DNA of 43,070 nucleotides from CAZFZT01 sp964523675 (GTDB lineage Bacteria; Planctomycetota; Phycisphaerae; Phycisphaerales; SM1A02): contig CAZFZT010000019.1 in the NCBI GenBank assembly GCA_964523675.1, positions 1 to 43,070 on the forward strand, written 5' to 3'. Both the position numbers and the translations under genes were made by a program. Below the pieces are notes generated by a model. The model made no database searches, was not told the DNA's origin, and saw only the letters and a program-made list of their open reading frames with translations. Below are positions 22,616 through 32,409 of the stretch, one piece after another (within the stretch, counting starts at the first letter, position 1; each line of letters starts with the position of its first letter).

Positions 22616-23649
22616 AAAGCTGCTCGCGCGCCTGACAGCACTGCCGGCGATCCGAGAGCGCCGACTTCAAGGAGCCATCGCCGCGTCGCAGCAAGACCCT
22701 GCTGGAGCGGCGTCGTGGGCTCAAACCCAAGTGTCGATCGCGCGCTGCTGATGTCGTAGGCGTTGTTGGTGTTGAAGAACTCGAGTGTCCGCCGTGACAT
22801 GGGCGGCTGCCGTCCGAAGAAGCCGCACGCGGACTCGGCGCACACCGCCAGCGCCCAGCCGACGCTCCGCGGCACGCGCATCGGCGGCATGGGAAGGTCA
22901 AACGTGGTGCAGAACGCCGCGATCAACTCGGCGCTGCTGACCGCCCGCTGCCCCGCAATGTTGAAGACGCGTCCCACAGCCGTCGGCTCGGTTGCAGCCA
23001 GGCGATACGCTGTCACCATGTCATCGATGAAGATCGGGTGGCGAAGGTTTGAGCCGTCACCGATCATCAGGAACCGGCGCTTGCGCAGCGCGCGGCAGAT
23101 CTTCGCTGTGCGCGGGCAGCCCGGGCCGTACACCCACGCCGGCCGGAGCGAGACGACCTCCATACCCGTTTCGCGCCCGAAACGAAGAGCCGCCTGTTCT
23201 CCGGCGAGCTTCGTCTTGCCGTAGATCGCCTGCGGCTTCGGCGTCGTCCGTTCATTCGCCGGTTGCGTCCCGACATCGCCATAGACGCCCACCGTACTGG
23301 TATGCACGCACCGGCGCACGTTGGCGAACACGGCGCGTTCGAGGAGCAGCGGCACGGCCCGCACGTTGATGTCCCAGTACTCGGAATCCGGCATGTTCAC
23401 GTGCAGATGCGCGCTCGCCAGGTGAAAGAGCGTCGTCGCCCCCGAGAGCGCGTGATCCAGTGCGGCAGTGTCGCGGATGTCCGCCTCCATCTCCTCGAAC
23501 CGTGCCGGCCCGAGCGGGTCGTAGCCGTCCGGAAAGTGCATATCAATCCCGACGACGCGCCATCCATCGGCTGCGAGCGCGTTCGCCAGATGCCAGCCGA
23601 TGAATCCACCCGCGCCGGTAACCACGCATTTTGGCTGATGTGCAATCAT
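22606..23649 (-). CDS. NAD-dependent epimerase/dehydratase (extended SDR)
   Basis: The 347-residue protein has the Rossmann motif GAGGFIG (about 13-19), an acidic residue after strand two (VGIDMHF), the active-site STVGVYG patch and YGKTK (YxxxK). The C-terminal half fits a nucleotide-sugar epimerase/dehydratase or 3-beta-HSD-like enzyme. It most likely makes or alters a nucleotide sugar for the locus; the exact substrate cannot be read. The ATG overlaps the stop of the methyltransferase gene (ATGA). Confidence 0.9.
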   Translation of the reverse strand: MIAHQPKCVVTGAGGFIGWHLANALAADGWRVVGIDMHFPDGYDPLGPARFEEMEADIRDTAALDHALSGATTLFHLASAHLHVNMPDSEYWDINVRAVPLLLERAVFANVRRCVHTSTVGVYGDVGTQPANERTTPKPQAIYGKTKLAGEQAALRFGRETGMEVVSLRPAWVYGPGCPRTAKICRALRKRRFLMIGDGSNLRHPIFIDDMVTAYRLAATEPTAVGRVFNIAGQRAVSSAELIAAFCTTFDLPMPPMRVPRSVGWALAVCAESACGFFGRQPPMSRRTLEFFNTNNAYDISSARSTLGFEPTTPLQQGLAATRRWLLEVGALGSPAVLSGARAALWE

Positions 23650-24458
23650 GTGGATCGCCTCTTTGTGCCTTCAATGAGGACCACGTACCCGCGCGTAAAG
23701 AACAGCAGTGCATCCAGTCGCGAGAAGGCCCACACGAACGGATACACCATCGAGTACAGCCGGTACGTGCGTTCGATGGAACGTAACTGCTCCGACGTCG
23801 CCGGTGCGATCGTGCCCTGTTCCACCGGCTTGGCGTTCTTCTTGGCCAGTTTCATCACGTAGAGATAGTTGATCGCGAGTTCCACCATTTCGGTGAAGAA
23901 GCGAGAGAAGGTGGTGGATCGCATGGGTTCGATGTCGGAGCGGGCGATGAGCGAGCCGAGTTCCTGCACGCTGAAGCCGTCGCGCACGTGACCGTATTTC
24001 TCCTTGGTCATCCCGACCATGTTCTTGAGCCGGTTCGCAAGTTTGCGCTGATCGCCACCCGGCACGGTGACGATCGCTCGGCCGCCCGGCTTGAGCACAC
24101 GCCGCACCTCGCGCGTAAATGACTCAGGATCATCAAGATGCTCATGGACATCGATGGCGACAACGCAGTCGAACGCTTCATCGTCAAAGGGCATCGCCGC
24201 CGGGTTGACGTGCTCGACGCGCTCGCCGAGCAGTTCGCTCATCTCCTCAATGCTCTTGCGTTCACAATCCGCCCACGACCACGTTCCTCCGAGGTGGCGA
24301 AGATGCCAGTTGATCGCGCCGTTGTTGTCGCCGCACGTCACGAGCAGACATCGCTGCTCGCTCAGCGTGCCGAGCATGTCGCGCAACACCGACAGACGCT
24401 GTCTCTTCTTGAGCGTTCGGCTGAACATGCGAAGCTGCCACGGCGTTTGTTCGTTCAT
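23646..24458 (-). CDS. Class I SAM-dependent methyltransferase of the glycan locus
   Basis: About 270 residues. Motif I is unusual (LLVTCGDNNGAINWHL); the later motifs are normal: 'MPFDDEAFDCVVAIDVHEHL' and 'RVLKPGGRAIVTVPGG'. The C-terminal third has hydrophobic helices ('LYSMVYPFVWAFSRLDALLFF'), suggesting membrane association and perhaps a lipid-linked substrate. ATG at 24458 is chosen; ATG at 24485 would overlap the upstream hydrolase gene by 14 bases and is also possible. It overlaps the epimerase gene by 4 bases. Confidence 0.85.
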   Translation of the reverse strand: MNEQTPWQLRMFSRTLKKRQRLSVLRDMLGTLSEQRCLLVTCGDNNGAINWHLRHLGGTWSWADCERKSIEEMSELLGERVEHVNPAAMPFDDEAFDCVVAIDVHEHLDDPESFTREVRRVLKPGGRAIVTVPGGDQRKLANRLKNMVGMTKEKYGHVRDGFSVQELGSLIARSDIEPMRSTTFSRFFTEMVELAINYLYVMKLAKKNAKPVEQGTIAPATSEQLRSIERTYRLYSMVYPFVWAFSRLDALLFFTRGYVVLIEGTKRRST

Positions 24459-24471
24459 TGGTCTGCCCGGT

Positions 24472-25815
24472 TCACTCTTCTTCATGACGCGCCAAGACGG
24501 TCGCCGCCGGCCGGAGTCCGCGCAGGTGTGCAGCCACGGCTCGAGTCGTCCGCACATCACCAGCGACGATCCCCAGTCGGCCGGTGGTGTTCAAGTAATG
24601 TGTCGATTCCATGTCCCAGACCGCGACGCCCTCGCCAAGCATCGCGCGCACCTTCTCCCGGCCGGTGAGTAGATTCTCGTGTTCGATGCCGAAGCGGACG
24701 AACGTCAGTGCGGGTCGTGATGACTCATCGAGCCGCGCGATCAAGCTCTCGGTGTCGTAGTACCGCTTGCGAATCGCGGCGGTTACCTCCAGGGGAATCG
24801 TTTCAGGCGGAAGTTGGTGCGAACGGTGGAAGCGGCGACGCCAATGATCGTCCGTAATGGGTGGGTCGAAGACAGCCATCCCGAAGAGAACGGCTGCATC
24901 GGGCGGCGTGTCGCTTCCAAGTGCCCGCATGACCTCCATGCAACCCATCGAGTGACCGACGGCAAGAATCGACTCGATATCCGGCTGCGCGCGAAGATGC
25001 GCGAGTGCGGCCAGCACGGCCGGATCAGGATCCCAACGCTCAACATCCAACAGATCCTTCGGTCGAGGCGTGTCGCCGAATCCTTGGTGATCCAGTGACA
25101 GCACCAGATAGCCGGCATGCAGAAGCGCCCGGCGCAGCGCAAGCGCAGTCGGTTGGCGCGAACCTGCGGGATGGTCGCCATGAAACACAAGCGCCGCTGC
25201 ATAAGGCGCGTTGCGGAAACGAGATGGCGGCAGGTCGAGCCAGGCGACGGCCGTGCCCTGTGCCGTCTCCAGCTCGATTCGCTCTGAGCGCAGCGGTGGT
25301 GAAACTGCCACGCTCAGCGCGCCCGCGCCGGAGGTGCGATACCACGCGCTTCCGAGCCCCGCGTCCGTGCGCAGAAGTACCACGATCGCTGTGGTGATGG
25401 CCAGTGCAAACGGGCTGCCGAACGTCGCCAGGCGCAAGGCGCGCGGCGTCAATCGCGGCAACTGATCGATCAGCGCCCCGACTGCAACCACCACCGCCGA
25501 GAGTGGCAGAAGCAGTCCAAGCGGCACCGGAGGAATCGAGAAAATGCCTGCTGTCACGAAGACGACAACATCAGTGAGCGCCATCACGGGTTGTCTGCGC
25601 TCCAGCAGCGCCTGCGCCGCGCCTCCGGCCAATCCGATCAACAGCGCGGGCCAGATCGGAAACCACGCGCCTGCAGCTGCGGCCATCAACCACACCCCGA
25701 GCGCACAGACGGCCCACCCCAACAGGCGAATCCCGATCCAATGCTCCGGGCCTCGAACCATTGAGCCGCACACGCGCGCAGCAACGCCCGCCGCAATGAG
25801 AACCAACACTTCCAT
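24472..25815 (-). CDS. Alpha/beta hydrolase with N-terminal membrane domain
   Basis: The 447-residue protein has about five membrane helices in the first 155 residues, then an alpha/beta-hydrolase fold. The oxyanion-side HGD motif (VFHGDHP), 'SLDHQGFGDTPRP' and the nucleophile elbow GHSMG (287-291, Ser 289) are clear, and a late His lies in 'MESTHYLN'. GAGGAG precedes the ATG at 25815, 10 bases after the GlpD-like gene. An esterase or acyltransferase acting on lipid-linked or acylated sugar is the best guess; no substrate evidence exists. Confidence 0.85.
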   Translation of the reverse strand: MEVLVLIAAGVAARVCGSMVRGPEHWIGIRLLGWAVCALGVWLMAAAAGAWFPIWPALLIGLAGGAAQALLERRQPVMALTDVVVFVTAGIFSIPPVPLGLLLPLSAVVVAVGALIDQLPRLTPRALRLATFGSPFALAITTAIVVLLRTDAGLGSAWYRTSGAGALSVAVSPPLRSERIELETAQGTAVAWLDLPPSRFRNAPYAAALVFHGDHPAGSRQPTALALRRALLHAGYLVLSLDHQGFGDTPRPKDLLDVERWDPDPAVLAALAHLRAQPDIESILAVGHSMGCMEVMRALGSDTPPDAAVLFGMAVFDPPITDDHWRRRFHRSHQLPPETIPLEVTAAIRKRYYDTESLIARLDESSRPALTFVRFGIEHENLLTGREKVRAMLGEGVAVWDMESTHYLNTTGRLGIVAGDVRTTRAVAAHLRGLRPAATVLARHEEE

Positions 25816-25825
25816 CGTTTTCTCC

Positions 25826-27385
25826 TCAACGATTGGCACGCGCTGGTAGCATTGCACCGGCGGGCGAATCGTCCATCCGTTGCATTGCGGATTGCGACGC
25901 GCATGGTTGCAGCGCATGCATCAGGTTCCCGATTCGGCTGCGCACCGCGCGCTCGCAGCCAGGATCATCGAGCCAGCTCGTGCGCCGCCGCAGCAAATCA
26001 TCAACGTACACAACGGACTCTTCCGCAGCAATTCGGGAAACCGCCTGTCGAAGCGCGTCATCAGGTGCAGCCAGTGCGACTCGGGCGTCGATCAAGTCAA
26101 CACCGCACACCGCGCGCGCGGCGTCGGATGAATCATGCGGCGCGTGGCGCAGGAACATGCGCTCTTGACGCGCGATCTTCACAACGACGCGCTCCGCCAC
26201 AAGCCGCGCCGTCGTGAACTTGACGCCGCTCACACTGTACAGGCCGCGCGGTCCGCCTCCGCGGGCATGTTCCAGAACGCGCGGCCGGCATGCGAGCGCG
26301 GCGCTGCCGCTCCGCTTCGCAGGCAGAAGCCCGCTGTAAACTCGCCGCACATCCTGAAGTGTCAGATCGAGACCGGGAACGGCCCGGTTGAGCTCATCAA
26401 GCGTCTGCTGCACTTGCTCGGGAGTCGGCTTGGGATGCGGCATGCCGTGCTCATCCAGCGCATGCATCGGAACATGCTCCGTCCCCGCCAGCACGCCGCC
26501 GCTTGCGCTGTAGAGAAAGTACACGCGCGATCCCGGCCGGCCGCTACCGAGAGCCAGCGCGCTCTCTGAGAGTGGCGGGCGATCCAGCAGCAGGTTGTAC
26601 GCCATTGAGGGTCTGAACAAGCCGCATCGAGCGGCAGTCGCAGCGGGATCAAACCGCGAGGCCAGACCTGCGCACCACGGTCCCGCCGCATTGATGACCA
26701 CCGGCGCGTGAAACTCCAGCGTTTCGCGCGTCAGTCGGTCACATGCCGTGACGCCGCGCACCCGGCCGCGCGCAGTAATCAGTGAGGTTGCTTCCACATA
26801 GTTGAGCGCGGCCGCGCCATGCACACATGCTTCGCGCAGCAGCGACATGACGATCCGCTGGGGGCTCAGCATCGCAGCGTCATACCAGAATGCTGCTCCG
26901 CGCAGCCGTTGTCGGCGGACAAGCGGGAAGCGCAGCAATGTCTCCCCAGCGTCCACCACCTCGCCTGCCGCGAGCCGCCGATCTGCACGCACCCCGTCAT
27001 TGCGCCGCATGGATAGCGCATCATTGACCAGCAGCGCGCCGCGCAGCATGGTGCGCGACTTCAGAAATCCGCCATCGGCGTACAGCGGCATCAGGCACGG
27101 CAGGGGGCGCACCAGTTCCGGAAATGTTCTCAGGAACCATCGCCGCTCGCGCACCGATTCAACATGCCGGCCAATGTCGAACGTCTGGAGATATCGTAAC
27201 CCGCCATGCACGATCCGCAGCGAGTTTGACGAGGTCGCGCCACCGAAGTCATCCTTCTCAAGGAGCAGCGGCCGAAGTCCCCGCCGCGCCGCTTCATAGG
27301 CGATGCTCACGCCGTACATTCCACCGCCAATGATCATCAAGTCATACGCAGCGGCCGAAGCTGCCGATGGATCGCGCGCGATCAC
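25826..27385 (-). CDS. GlpD-like FAD-dependent glycerol-3-phosphate dehydrogenase family protein
   Basis: The 519-residue protein has an N-terminal FAD motif IIGGGMYGVSIAYEA, then the GlpD signature 'EKDDFGGATSSNS' and 'RIVHGGLRYLQ'. It also has 'VVINAAGPWCAG', and the 'GVKFTTAR' patch near the end of the FAD domain. The GlpD family oxidises sn-glycerol-3-phosphate to DHAP with quinone reduction; here the context suggests a related substrate or supply of polyol phosphate. The start is GTG at 27385, with AGGAGG at ideal spacing and a GTGA overlap with the asnB stop. Confidence 0.85.
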   Translation of the reverse strand: MIARDPSAASAAAYDLMIIGGGMYGVSIAYEAARRGLRPLLLEKDDFGGATSSNSLRIVHGGLRYLQTFDIGRHVESVRERRWFLRTFPELVRPLPCLMPLYADGGFLKSRTMLRGALLVNDALSMRRNDGVRADRRLAAGEVVDAGETLLRFPLVRRQRLRGAAFWYDAAMLSPQRIVMSLLREACVHGAAALNYVEATSLITARGRVRGVTACDRLTRETLEFHAPVVINAAGPWCAGLASRFDPAATAARCGLFRPSMAYNLLLDRPPLSESALALGSGRPGSRVYFLYSASGGVLAGTEHVPMHALDEHGMPHPKPTPEQVQQTLDELNRAVPGLDLTLQDVRRVYSGLLPAKRSGSAALACRPRVLEHARGGGPRGLYSVSGVKFTTARLVAERVVVKIARQERMFLRHAPHDSSDAARAVCGVDLIDARVALAAPDDALRQAVSRIAAEESVVYVDDLLRRRTSWLDDPGCERAVRSRIGNLMHALQPCASQSAMQRMDDSPAGAMLPARANR

Positions 27386-29295
27386 GTCGCCCACCTCCTG
27401 CGCCAATCATGGAAGACGAGCAGCGACCAGAGCATATGGCTGTGATTCGCCCGCCCGGCGCGATGCTCTCGTCGCAGGCGCTCCACGACGGCTGGTTCGA
27501 AGATGCCTTCACTGCGCAGACGGGCAGGCGCGAGCAGGTCATCCATCAACGTGATGAACTCCGGAAGGTTGAGCCAGTGCTTCATCGGAATGCTGAAGCC
27601 CTCCTTCGGACGGTACACGCACTCGTGCGGCACATGGCGGGCGGCAATTCGCTTGAGCAGAACCTTCGTCTGCCCGCCGCTTACCTTCAACTCCGGCGGG
27701 GCCGCAAACGCCAGCGCGATCACCTCCGGCGAGAGAAACGGCACCCGCACCTCGAGCGAGCAGGCCATCGACATGCGATCAACCTTGACAAGGCAGTTAT
27801 CAACAAGATAACTGCGGAAATCGACATAGAGCGATTCGTTCAGTGGAGACTCCGCTGCTGCGGGGCCGGCCGCAAGAGTGCGGAAGCGGTGGCGGAGCGC
27901 TTCGATGTGCGCGCCGACGGGCGATTCGATCATGTTCAGCGCATCGCGCGTGAAGAGCAGTTCGCGCATCGCTTCGCCCACGAACACGCGCCACCGCGCA
28001 TGCCCAAGCGCATCGCCATTCTCGAATCCTTCCACAAAGCGCTTCGCCTTATTGATGAGTCCCTTCTTCTTGGTGCTCGGCGGACACAGGCGCACGGCCG
28101 GCTCGATGACCGCCCGTCGCACCATGGCAGGCACCTTCATCCATAACCGCGCCCGCTCCTGCGCGATGTAGGTCTCATATCCGCCGAAGAGTTCATCGCC
28201 GCCGTCACCCGAGAGCGCAACCGTCACGCCCTGCCGCGCATGCCGCGAGACGAGAAAAGTCGGGAAGATCGAGAAGTCTCCGATCGGATCATCCATGAAA
28301 TGCATGAGATGGTCGAAGAGTTCGATCGTGCGCGGCTCGATGATGTCGTAGTCATGATGAACTCCCAGATGATCGGCGACGCGCTGAGCCCATTTGAGCT
28401 CGCAATACGTCGGGTCGGCGAAGCCGATGCTGAACGTCCTGGCGTCCCGGCTCATCGCCGCGGCGACCAGCGAACTGTCAACGCCGCCCGAAAGAAAGGC
28501 GCCGAGCGGAACATCGGAAACCATCTGCCGGCGAACGCTGCGCGCGATGGCGTCATCAACGGCATCAGCCCATTCAGCGGGACTGCGCAGGCGCTGATCG
28601 CCGTGGATCTGTGTTACGTCCCAATAGCGTGACTTGCGGAACGTCTGCGCAGCGAGATCAATGTCAAGGATGCATCCCGCTTCGAGCTTCTGAATCGAGC
28701 GGTGCAGCGTGCCTTCGCCGGGCACGTATTCCCACGCCAGGAACTGAGCGAGGTTGTCAATATCCACATCGCGCTGGATGTGACCCGAGGCAAGAACGAC
28801 CTTGACTTCCGAACCGAAGACGAAGTGACGCTGGTTGCGGGCGTAGTACAGCGGTTTGATGCCGGCATGATCGCGCGCGATGAAGAAGCGCGCCTTGGCG
28901 ATGTCGTGCAGTGCGAAGGCGAACATGCCGTCGATATAATCGAGCATCGCCGGACCGTGTTCCTCCCACAGATGGACGAGAACTTCCGTATCCGTGTTGG
29001 TGCGAAAGGTGTGACCTCGCCGTTCGAGGTCTCGGCGAAGTTCGCGATAGTTGTAGATCTCGCCGTTGAGAACGACGCGCACGCTGCGATCTTCGTTGGA
29101 CACCGGTTGATGTCCGCCTGCGATGTCAATGATGGACAGGCGGCGCATGCCCATCGCCACACGCTGCTGCTCATCGACCGCAAAGCCGCAGTCATCCGGC
29201 CCGCGGTGGTGCATGGCATCGCACATGGCGAGTACCTGCTCAGCCGTGGGCGGCGGTGAGTCGTCGAGTGAAATGATGCCTGCAATGCCGCACAT
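27382..29295 (-). CDS. asnB: Asparagine synthase (glutamine-hydrolysing) type amidotransferase
   Basis: The 637-residue protein has the N-terminal nucleophile Cys2 (MCGIAGII), a class II glutaminase domain (HHRGPDD, LNGEIYN), and the ATP-binding loop SGGVDSS (269-275). Length and layout fit AsnB-type enzymes. In polysaccharide loci relatives amidate uronic acids or other carboxylates instead of making free asparagine; a subgroup is tied to exosortase-associated EPS loci. ATG at 29295 exposes Cys2 and is therefore the start. It lies 20 bases after a GT4 gene and overlaps the GlpD-like gene (GTGA). Confidence 0.92.
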   Translation of the reverse strand: MCGIAGIISLDDSPPPTAEQVLAMCDAMHHRGPDDCGFAVDEQQRVAMGMRRLSIIDIAGGHQPVSNEDRSVRVVLNGEIYNYRELRRDLERRGHTFRTNTDTEVLVHLWEEHGPAMLDYIDGMFAFALHDIAKARFFIARDHAGIKPLYYARNQRHFVFGSEVKVVLASGHIQRDVDIDNLAQFLAWEYVPGEGTLHRSIQKLEAGCILDIDLAAQTFRKSRYWDVTQIHGDQRLRSPAEWADAVDDAIARSVRRQMVSDVPLGAFLSGGVDSSLVAAAMSRDARTFSIGFADPTYCELKWAQRVADHLGVHHDYDIIEPRTIELFDHLMHFMDDPIGDFSIFPTFLVSRHARQGVTVALSGDGGDELFGGYETYIAQERARLWMKVPAMVRRAVIEPAVRLCPPSTKKKGLINKAKRFVEGFENGDALGHARWRVFVGEAMRELLFTRDALNMIESPVGAHIEALRHRFRTLAAGPAAAESPLNESLYVDFRSYLVDNCLVKVDRMSMACSLEVRVPFLSPEVIALAFAAPPELKVSGGQTKVLLKRIAARHVPHECVYRPKEGFSIPMKHWLNLPEFITLMDDLLAPARLRSEGIFEPAVVERLRREHRAGRANHSHMLWSLLVFHDWRRRWAT

Positions 29296-29315
29296 CGGAA
29301 TTAAGCGTTCCAGTC

Positions 29316-30608
29316 TCAGGCAGCGCCGTGTCGTGAGAGCAATGGTGCATCCCTTGCGGGCGCGCTGTCTCTGCCACTGCGGCCGCGCTGCGCGATGCAC
29401 TGAAGAACGGCGTCGATCTTTGATTCATACACGTTGCGCGAATACCTTTGGTCGTAGAGCCGGCGTGCCGCTGCGACGAGACGTTGCCGCAACGGCTCAT
29501 CGGTCAGCGCACGGCGCAATCCCTCGGCCATGGCGCGCGGCTCCGGCTCGACCAGGACGCAGACATCGTCGCTGAGCACCTGCGTGTGCGACCAGATGCG
29601 CGTCGCCAGAAGAGGAACGCCGCTCGCCAGCTGCTCATAGACCTTCAGCGGTGTGTTGGTGCCGCGCACGCGCGGCGAGATGAGGAGCGTCGCATGGCGG
29701 CTGTACTCCATCGCCTGCGCCTTGGGCAGCGTGCCGGTGAACGTGCATCGCGCGCTGATCTTCAGTTCATCCGCCAGGCGCTTCATCTGCGCAACCTGTT
29801 CCGGCGATCCTCCGATCAGCAGCAGTTCGACATCATCACAGTCATCCGTGATGTGCGCATACGCCCTGAGCAGCAGGTCGATCCCCTGATAGGGCTCAAA
29901 GGTGCCGGCATACATGATGCGTCTGTTGGAGCTGTGAAGTGGTGGAAGTGCCCGAGCGGAAGTGGCCGCCGCATCATCATCACCGCCCTGCGGCGGTGTG
30001 CGCAGTCGAACCGCATCGAAGATCGAGTTCTCAATGAGGAAGTGCCGCCCGGCATCAGCGCCGTGCGCCAACGCGTACTCCGCAAGATCCGGGCAGATCG
30101 TGATGACGGCATCAGCGCTGCGCAAACACGTGCGCTCCAGACGATCGAATGCGCCGATCAGCACGCGCGATGTGGTGAAGCTGAAGTTGGTGAGCTGTTG
30201 CGGCAATGACGAATGCATGTCATAGATCAGCCGGAACCCGAAAAGCGGCTTGAGGAATCTGCACCAGAACACACTCTCCTCATGAGCGTGGACGACTGTG
30301 TATCGGCGCCGTAGCAGCAGCGCGATCGTGTAGAGCACCATGAAGATGTCGAGGAACGCCTTGGTCAATGACGGCCCGATCTTGATCTGCCGGCAGCCGA
30401 AGCTGGGGATGCGGATGATGCGCACGCCCGGAATGTCCACATCGTGCCCCACGCCGTAGGTCAGCAGGTCGATTGATGCCCCGGCCTGTGACATGATGAG
30501 CGTTCGGTAGTACACGCTCAACGGGGTGCCGCGCGGTGTGTAGAACGGTTGCGGCGCGATCGCAAGGATGCGCGGTTGGCTTTGCTGCGTGTGTGGCAAA
30601 TCAGTCAT
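29316..30608 (-). CDS. Family GT4 glycosyltransferase (WbuB-like)
   Basis: About 430 residues. The N-terminal GT-B part has APQPFYTPRGTPLSVYYRT and VVHAHEESVFW. The C-terminal part has 'IMYAGTFEPYQGIDLLLRA' and the nucleotide-sugar patch 'PRVRGTNTPLKVYEQLASG' (with the conserved Lys/Glu). It should transfer a sugar with retention of configuration to the growing lipid-linked glycan at the inner membrane. The ATG overlaps the stop of the PHP-type gene (ATGA). Confidence 0.9.
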   Translation of the reverse strand: MTDLPHTQQSQPRILAIAPQPFYTPRGTPLSVYYRTLIMSQAGASIDLLTYGVGHDVDIPGVRIIRIPSFGCRQIKIGPSLTKAFLDIFMVLYTIALLLRRRYTVVHAHEESVFWCRFLKPLFGFRLIYDMHSSLPQQLTNFSFTTSRVLIGAFDRLERTCLRSADAVITICPDLAEYALAHGADAGRHFLIENSIFDAVRLRTPPQGGDDDAAATSARALPPLHSSNRRIMYAGTFEPYQGIDLLLRAYAHITDDCDDVELLLIGGSPEQVAQMKRLADELKISARCTFTGTLPKAQAMEYSRHATLLISPRVRGTNTPLKVYEQLASGVPLLATRIWSHTQVLSDDVCVLVEPEPRAMAEGLRRALTDEPLRQRLVAAARRLYDQRYSRNVYESKIDAVLQCIAQRGRSGRDSAPARDAPLLSRHGAA

Positions 30609-31549
30609 GATCGTTGGACAGCGTGCTGCAAGGCAGCGTGTTGATGGTGGAGCCGGCGAAGCTGCATGGCGATCTGGCTGGCGCAGAATCTGGCGATGTT
30701 CTCGCACCGGCCGAACGTGACGATGGGTTCACGCCGGTCGCGCTGTTCGAGCAATGCGGCTTTGATCCAGGTCGCCGGTCGGTCGAGGTCCACATCGCCG
30801 CGCAAAATGAAGCCGCATCGCGCAACGTCGCGCTCACGTCCCTGCATCGGAAAGGGATCGCTGCCCGGCAGCACGCCGATACCTCGCTCTTGGGCGGCCA
30901 GGAAGAGTCGCGGGCGGGGACCATGCTCCATGCGGTTGCCGTTGTCACCGAGCCAGATGCAGGATGAAAACCCCGAGTCGAGCACTTTCCTGACAAGCGA
31001 GCCGCGCCTGAACCACCACTTGCCGAAGCCCCATGGCAGAACAGGAATCGCTCCTGCGCGAATGGCTTCTTCGAGCGTGGACTTCAGCGAGCGACCGGCC
31101 GGGAAACTCCGGCCGCAGCACAAGGTGAGCACCTCCAAACCCTCGCGCACCACAATCTGCTTCCCAGCGATCACTGCCAGGGTGTCCACTCCGCAGGAAG
31201 TCGGCCGTCGCAAGAGCAGCGCGCCGGGCTCCGCTGTTGAATGCACGTGCCAGGCCCCGACGCGCACTGTGTTCTTGAGCTGCTCAAAGAAATTGTCACC
31301 GGGATTCTCGGCCAGGAGCAGGCAACCCGGAGCCGTGTGGCTCAGCGCCATCTCATTTCGAGCGAGTGAGAAGTTCTCGCAGGCGTGATCGAGAAGAGCC
31401 GCAGGATCAAAGCAGCGGTGGCTGTGAACATGCGCATCGATCAGCACGGCCGGCGCCTTCATCGGCCCACGATCAACCACAACTCGCACAGACTTCCTGT
31501 GAAGCACCTGGGGGTCCTCGATGGATCTTCTGGTTGTGGTCTGAAGCAT
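30605..31549 (-). CDS. PHP-like metal-dependent hydrolase
   Basis: The 314-residue protein has the metal-binding pattern IDAHVHSH near the start, an acidic/His pattern through the middle (TLCCGRS, PWGFGKWW), and GSDPFP near the C-terminus, as in PHP-domain hydrolases and phosphoesterases. The substrate is not known. GGGAGG precedes the ATG at 31549. It is coupled to the GT4 gene by ATGA overlap, so a role in the glycan pathway is likely. Confidence 0.7.
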   Translation of the reverse strand: MLQTTTRRSIEDPQVLHRKSVRVVVDRGPMKAPAVLIDAHVHSHRCFDPAALLDHACENFSLARNEMALSHTAPGCLLLAENPGDNFFEQLKNTVRVGAWHVHSTAEPGALLLRRPTSCGVDTLAVIAGKQIVVREGLEVLTLCCGRSFPAGRSLKSTLEEAIRAGAIPVLPWGFGKWWFRRGSLVRKVLDSGFSSCIWLGDNGNRMEHGPRPRLFLAAQERGIGVLPGSDPFPMQGRERDVARCGFILRGDVDLDRPATWIKAALLEQRDRREPIVTFGRCENIARFCASQIAMQLRRLHHQHAALQHAVQRS

Positions 31550-31597
31550 CGTTTCCTCCCAACAGCAGGATTGACAACACAGCGCGTGCTTTCGGCG

Positions 31598-32206
31598 TCA
31601 TGGTTTCGCGCTCATGACCGCAGCCGGTTGACGCTCAAAGATCGTGTGCTTGTGTGCATGGGCGGCAGCGGCAGTGCGCTTGCGCGCGATGAGGCACAAC
31701 ACCAGCGCGAACGCGAGTTCCGTGGCCAGCGTGATCAGGTGAAGATCAATCGCCAGCGGCTCGGAGTGTCGCGCGCCGTAGAACAGCGGGATCGGTGAGG
31801 CGAAGCGTTGGTCGGTGATGGGCCACAGCGCGGTCACGCCGCCGCGCCACGTGAAGAAGTCAATCACGATGTGCGACCACCACGCCAGGAGCCCCACGCT
31901 GAACAGCCGGAGCCGGCTCAGTCGAACCATCGGCCCGAACAGGGCGGCAAAGAGCACGGCGGCGACGACGCCGAAGATCAAGCTGTGCGTCGCGCCGCCA
32001 TGCTGGAGGAGGGGGGTGTCGTACCGGCCACCGGTGATCAGAAAAGGAATGAAATCGAGATCGGGTGCGGTGAGCATGACGAGCATGCCGCCCACCAGCG
32101 CCATGCCGCGCCTGCTTCGCAGTAACAGCGGCTCATCACCCGATCGCTGCGCAACGCGCGGCCAAAGCAGGAAGGCAACGGCAGCATGTCCGAGTGGTGA
32201 TGCCAT
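31598..32206 (-). CDS. YdjM/DUF457-type membrane-bound metal-dependent hydrolase
   Basis: The 202-residue protein opens MASPLGHAAVAFLLW and has APDLDFIPF, 'LQHGGATHSLIFG' and 'WWSHIVIDFFTWRGG'. These His/Asp clusters inside membrane helices are diagnostic of the YdjM (LexA-regulated, DUF457) family. About four to five membrane helices are seen. The biochemical function is unknown, and members recur in exopolysaccharide loci. A 203-base spacer upstream (32207-32409) holds no gene and could carry an internal promoter. Confidence 0.85.
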   Translation of the reverse strand: MASPLGHAAVAFLLWPRVAQRSGDEPLLLRSRRGMALVGGMLVMLTAPDLDFIPFLITGGRYDTPLLQHGGATHSLIFGVVAAVLFAALFGPMVRLSRLRLFSVGLLAWWSHIVIDFFTWRGGVTALWPITDQRFASPIPLFYGARHSEPLAIDLHLITLATELAFALVLCLIARKRTAAAAHAHKHTIFERQPAAVMSAKP

Positions 32207-32409
32207 CAGGCGGTCGTGATTCCGGATCGTTTTTGAGTCGTCGCGGAGCAGCGAAGGCGCGAGAGCGCGGGGAAGCGGGAAGTCGCGCTCCAGTCGAGAC
32301 AGGAGCGTTGAGACTCATCTCCTCTCGTCCTTCTTCCTCGACTCACCAGGGGTTGGCTCTGCGCCTCCGCGTTACTCCGTGACATGTTCCAGCACCTCGT
32401 GTCTTCTAT

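Noticed and set aside
23646..24458. Methyltransferase as non-functional because of the odd motif I
   Set aside because: Motif I is unusual (TCGDNNGA), but the later motifs and the length are normal, so loss of function is not supported.
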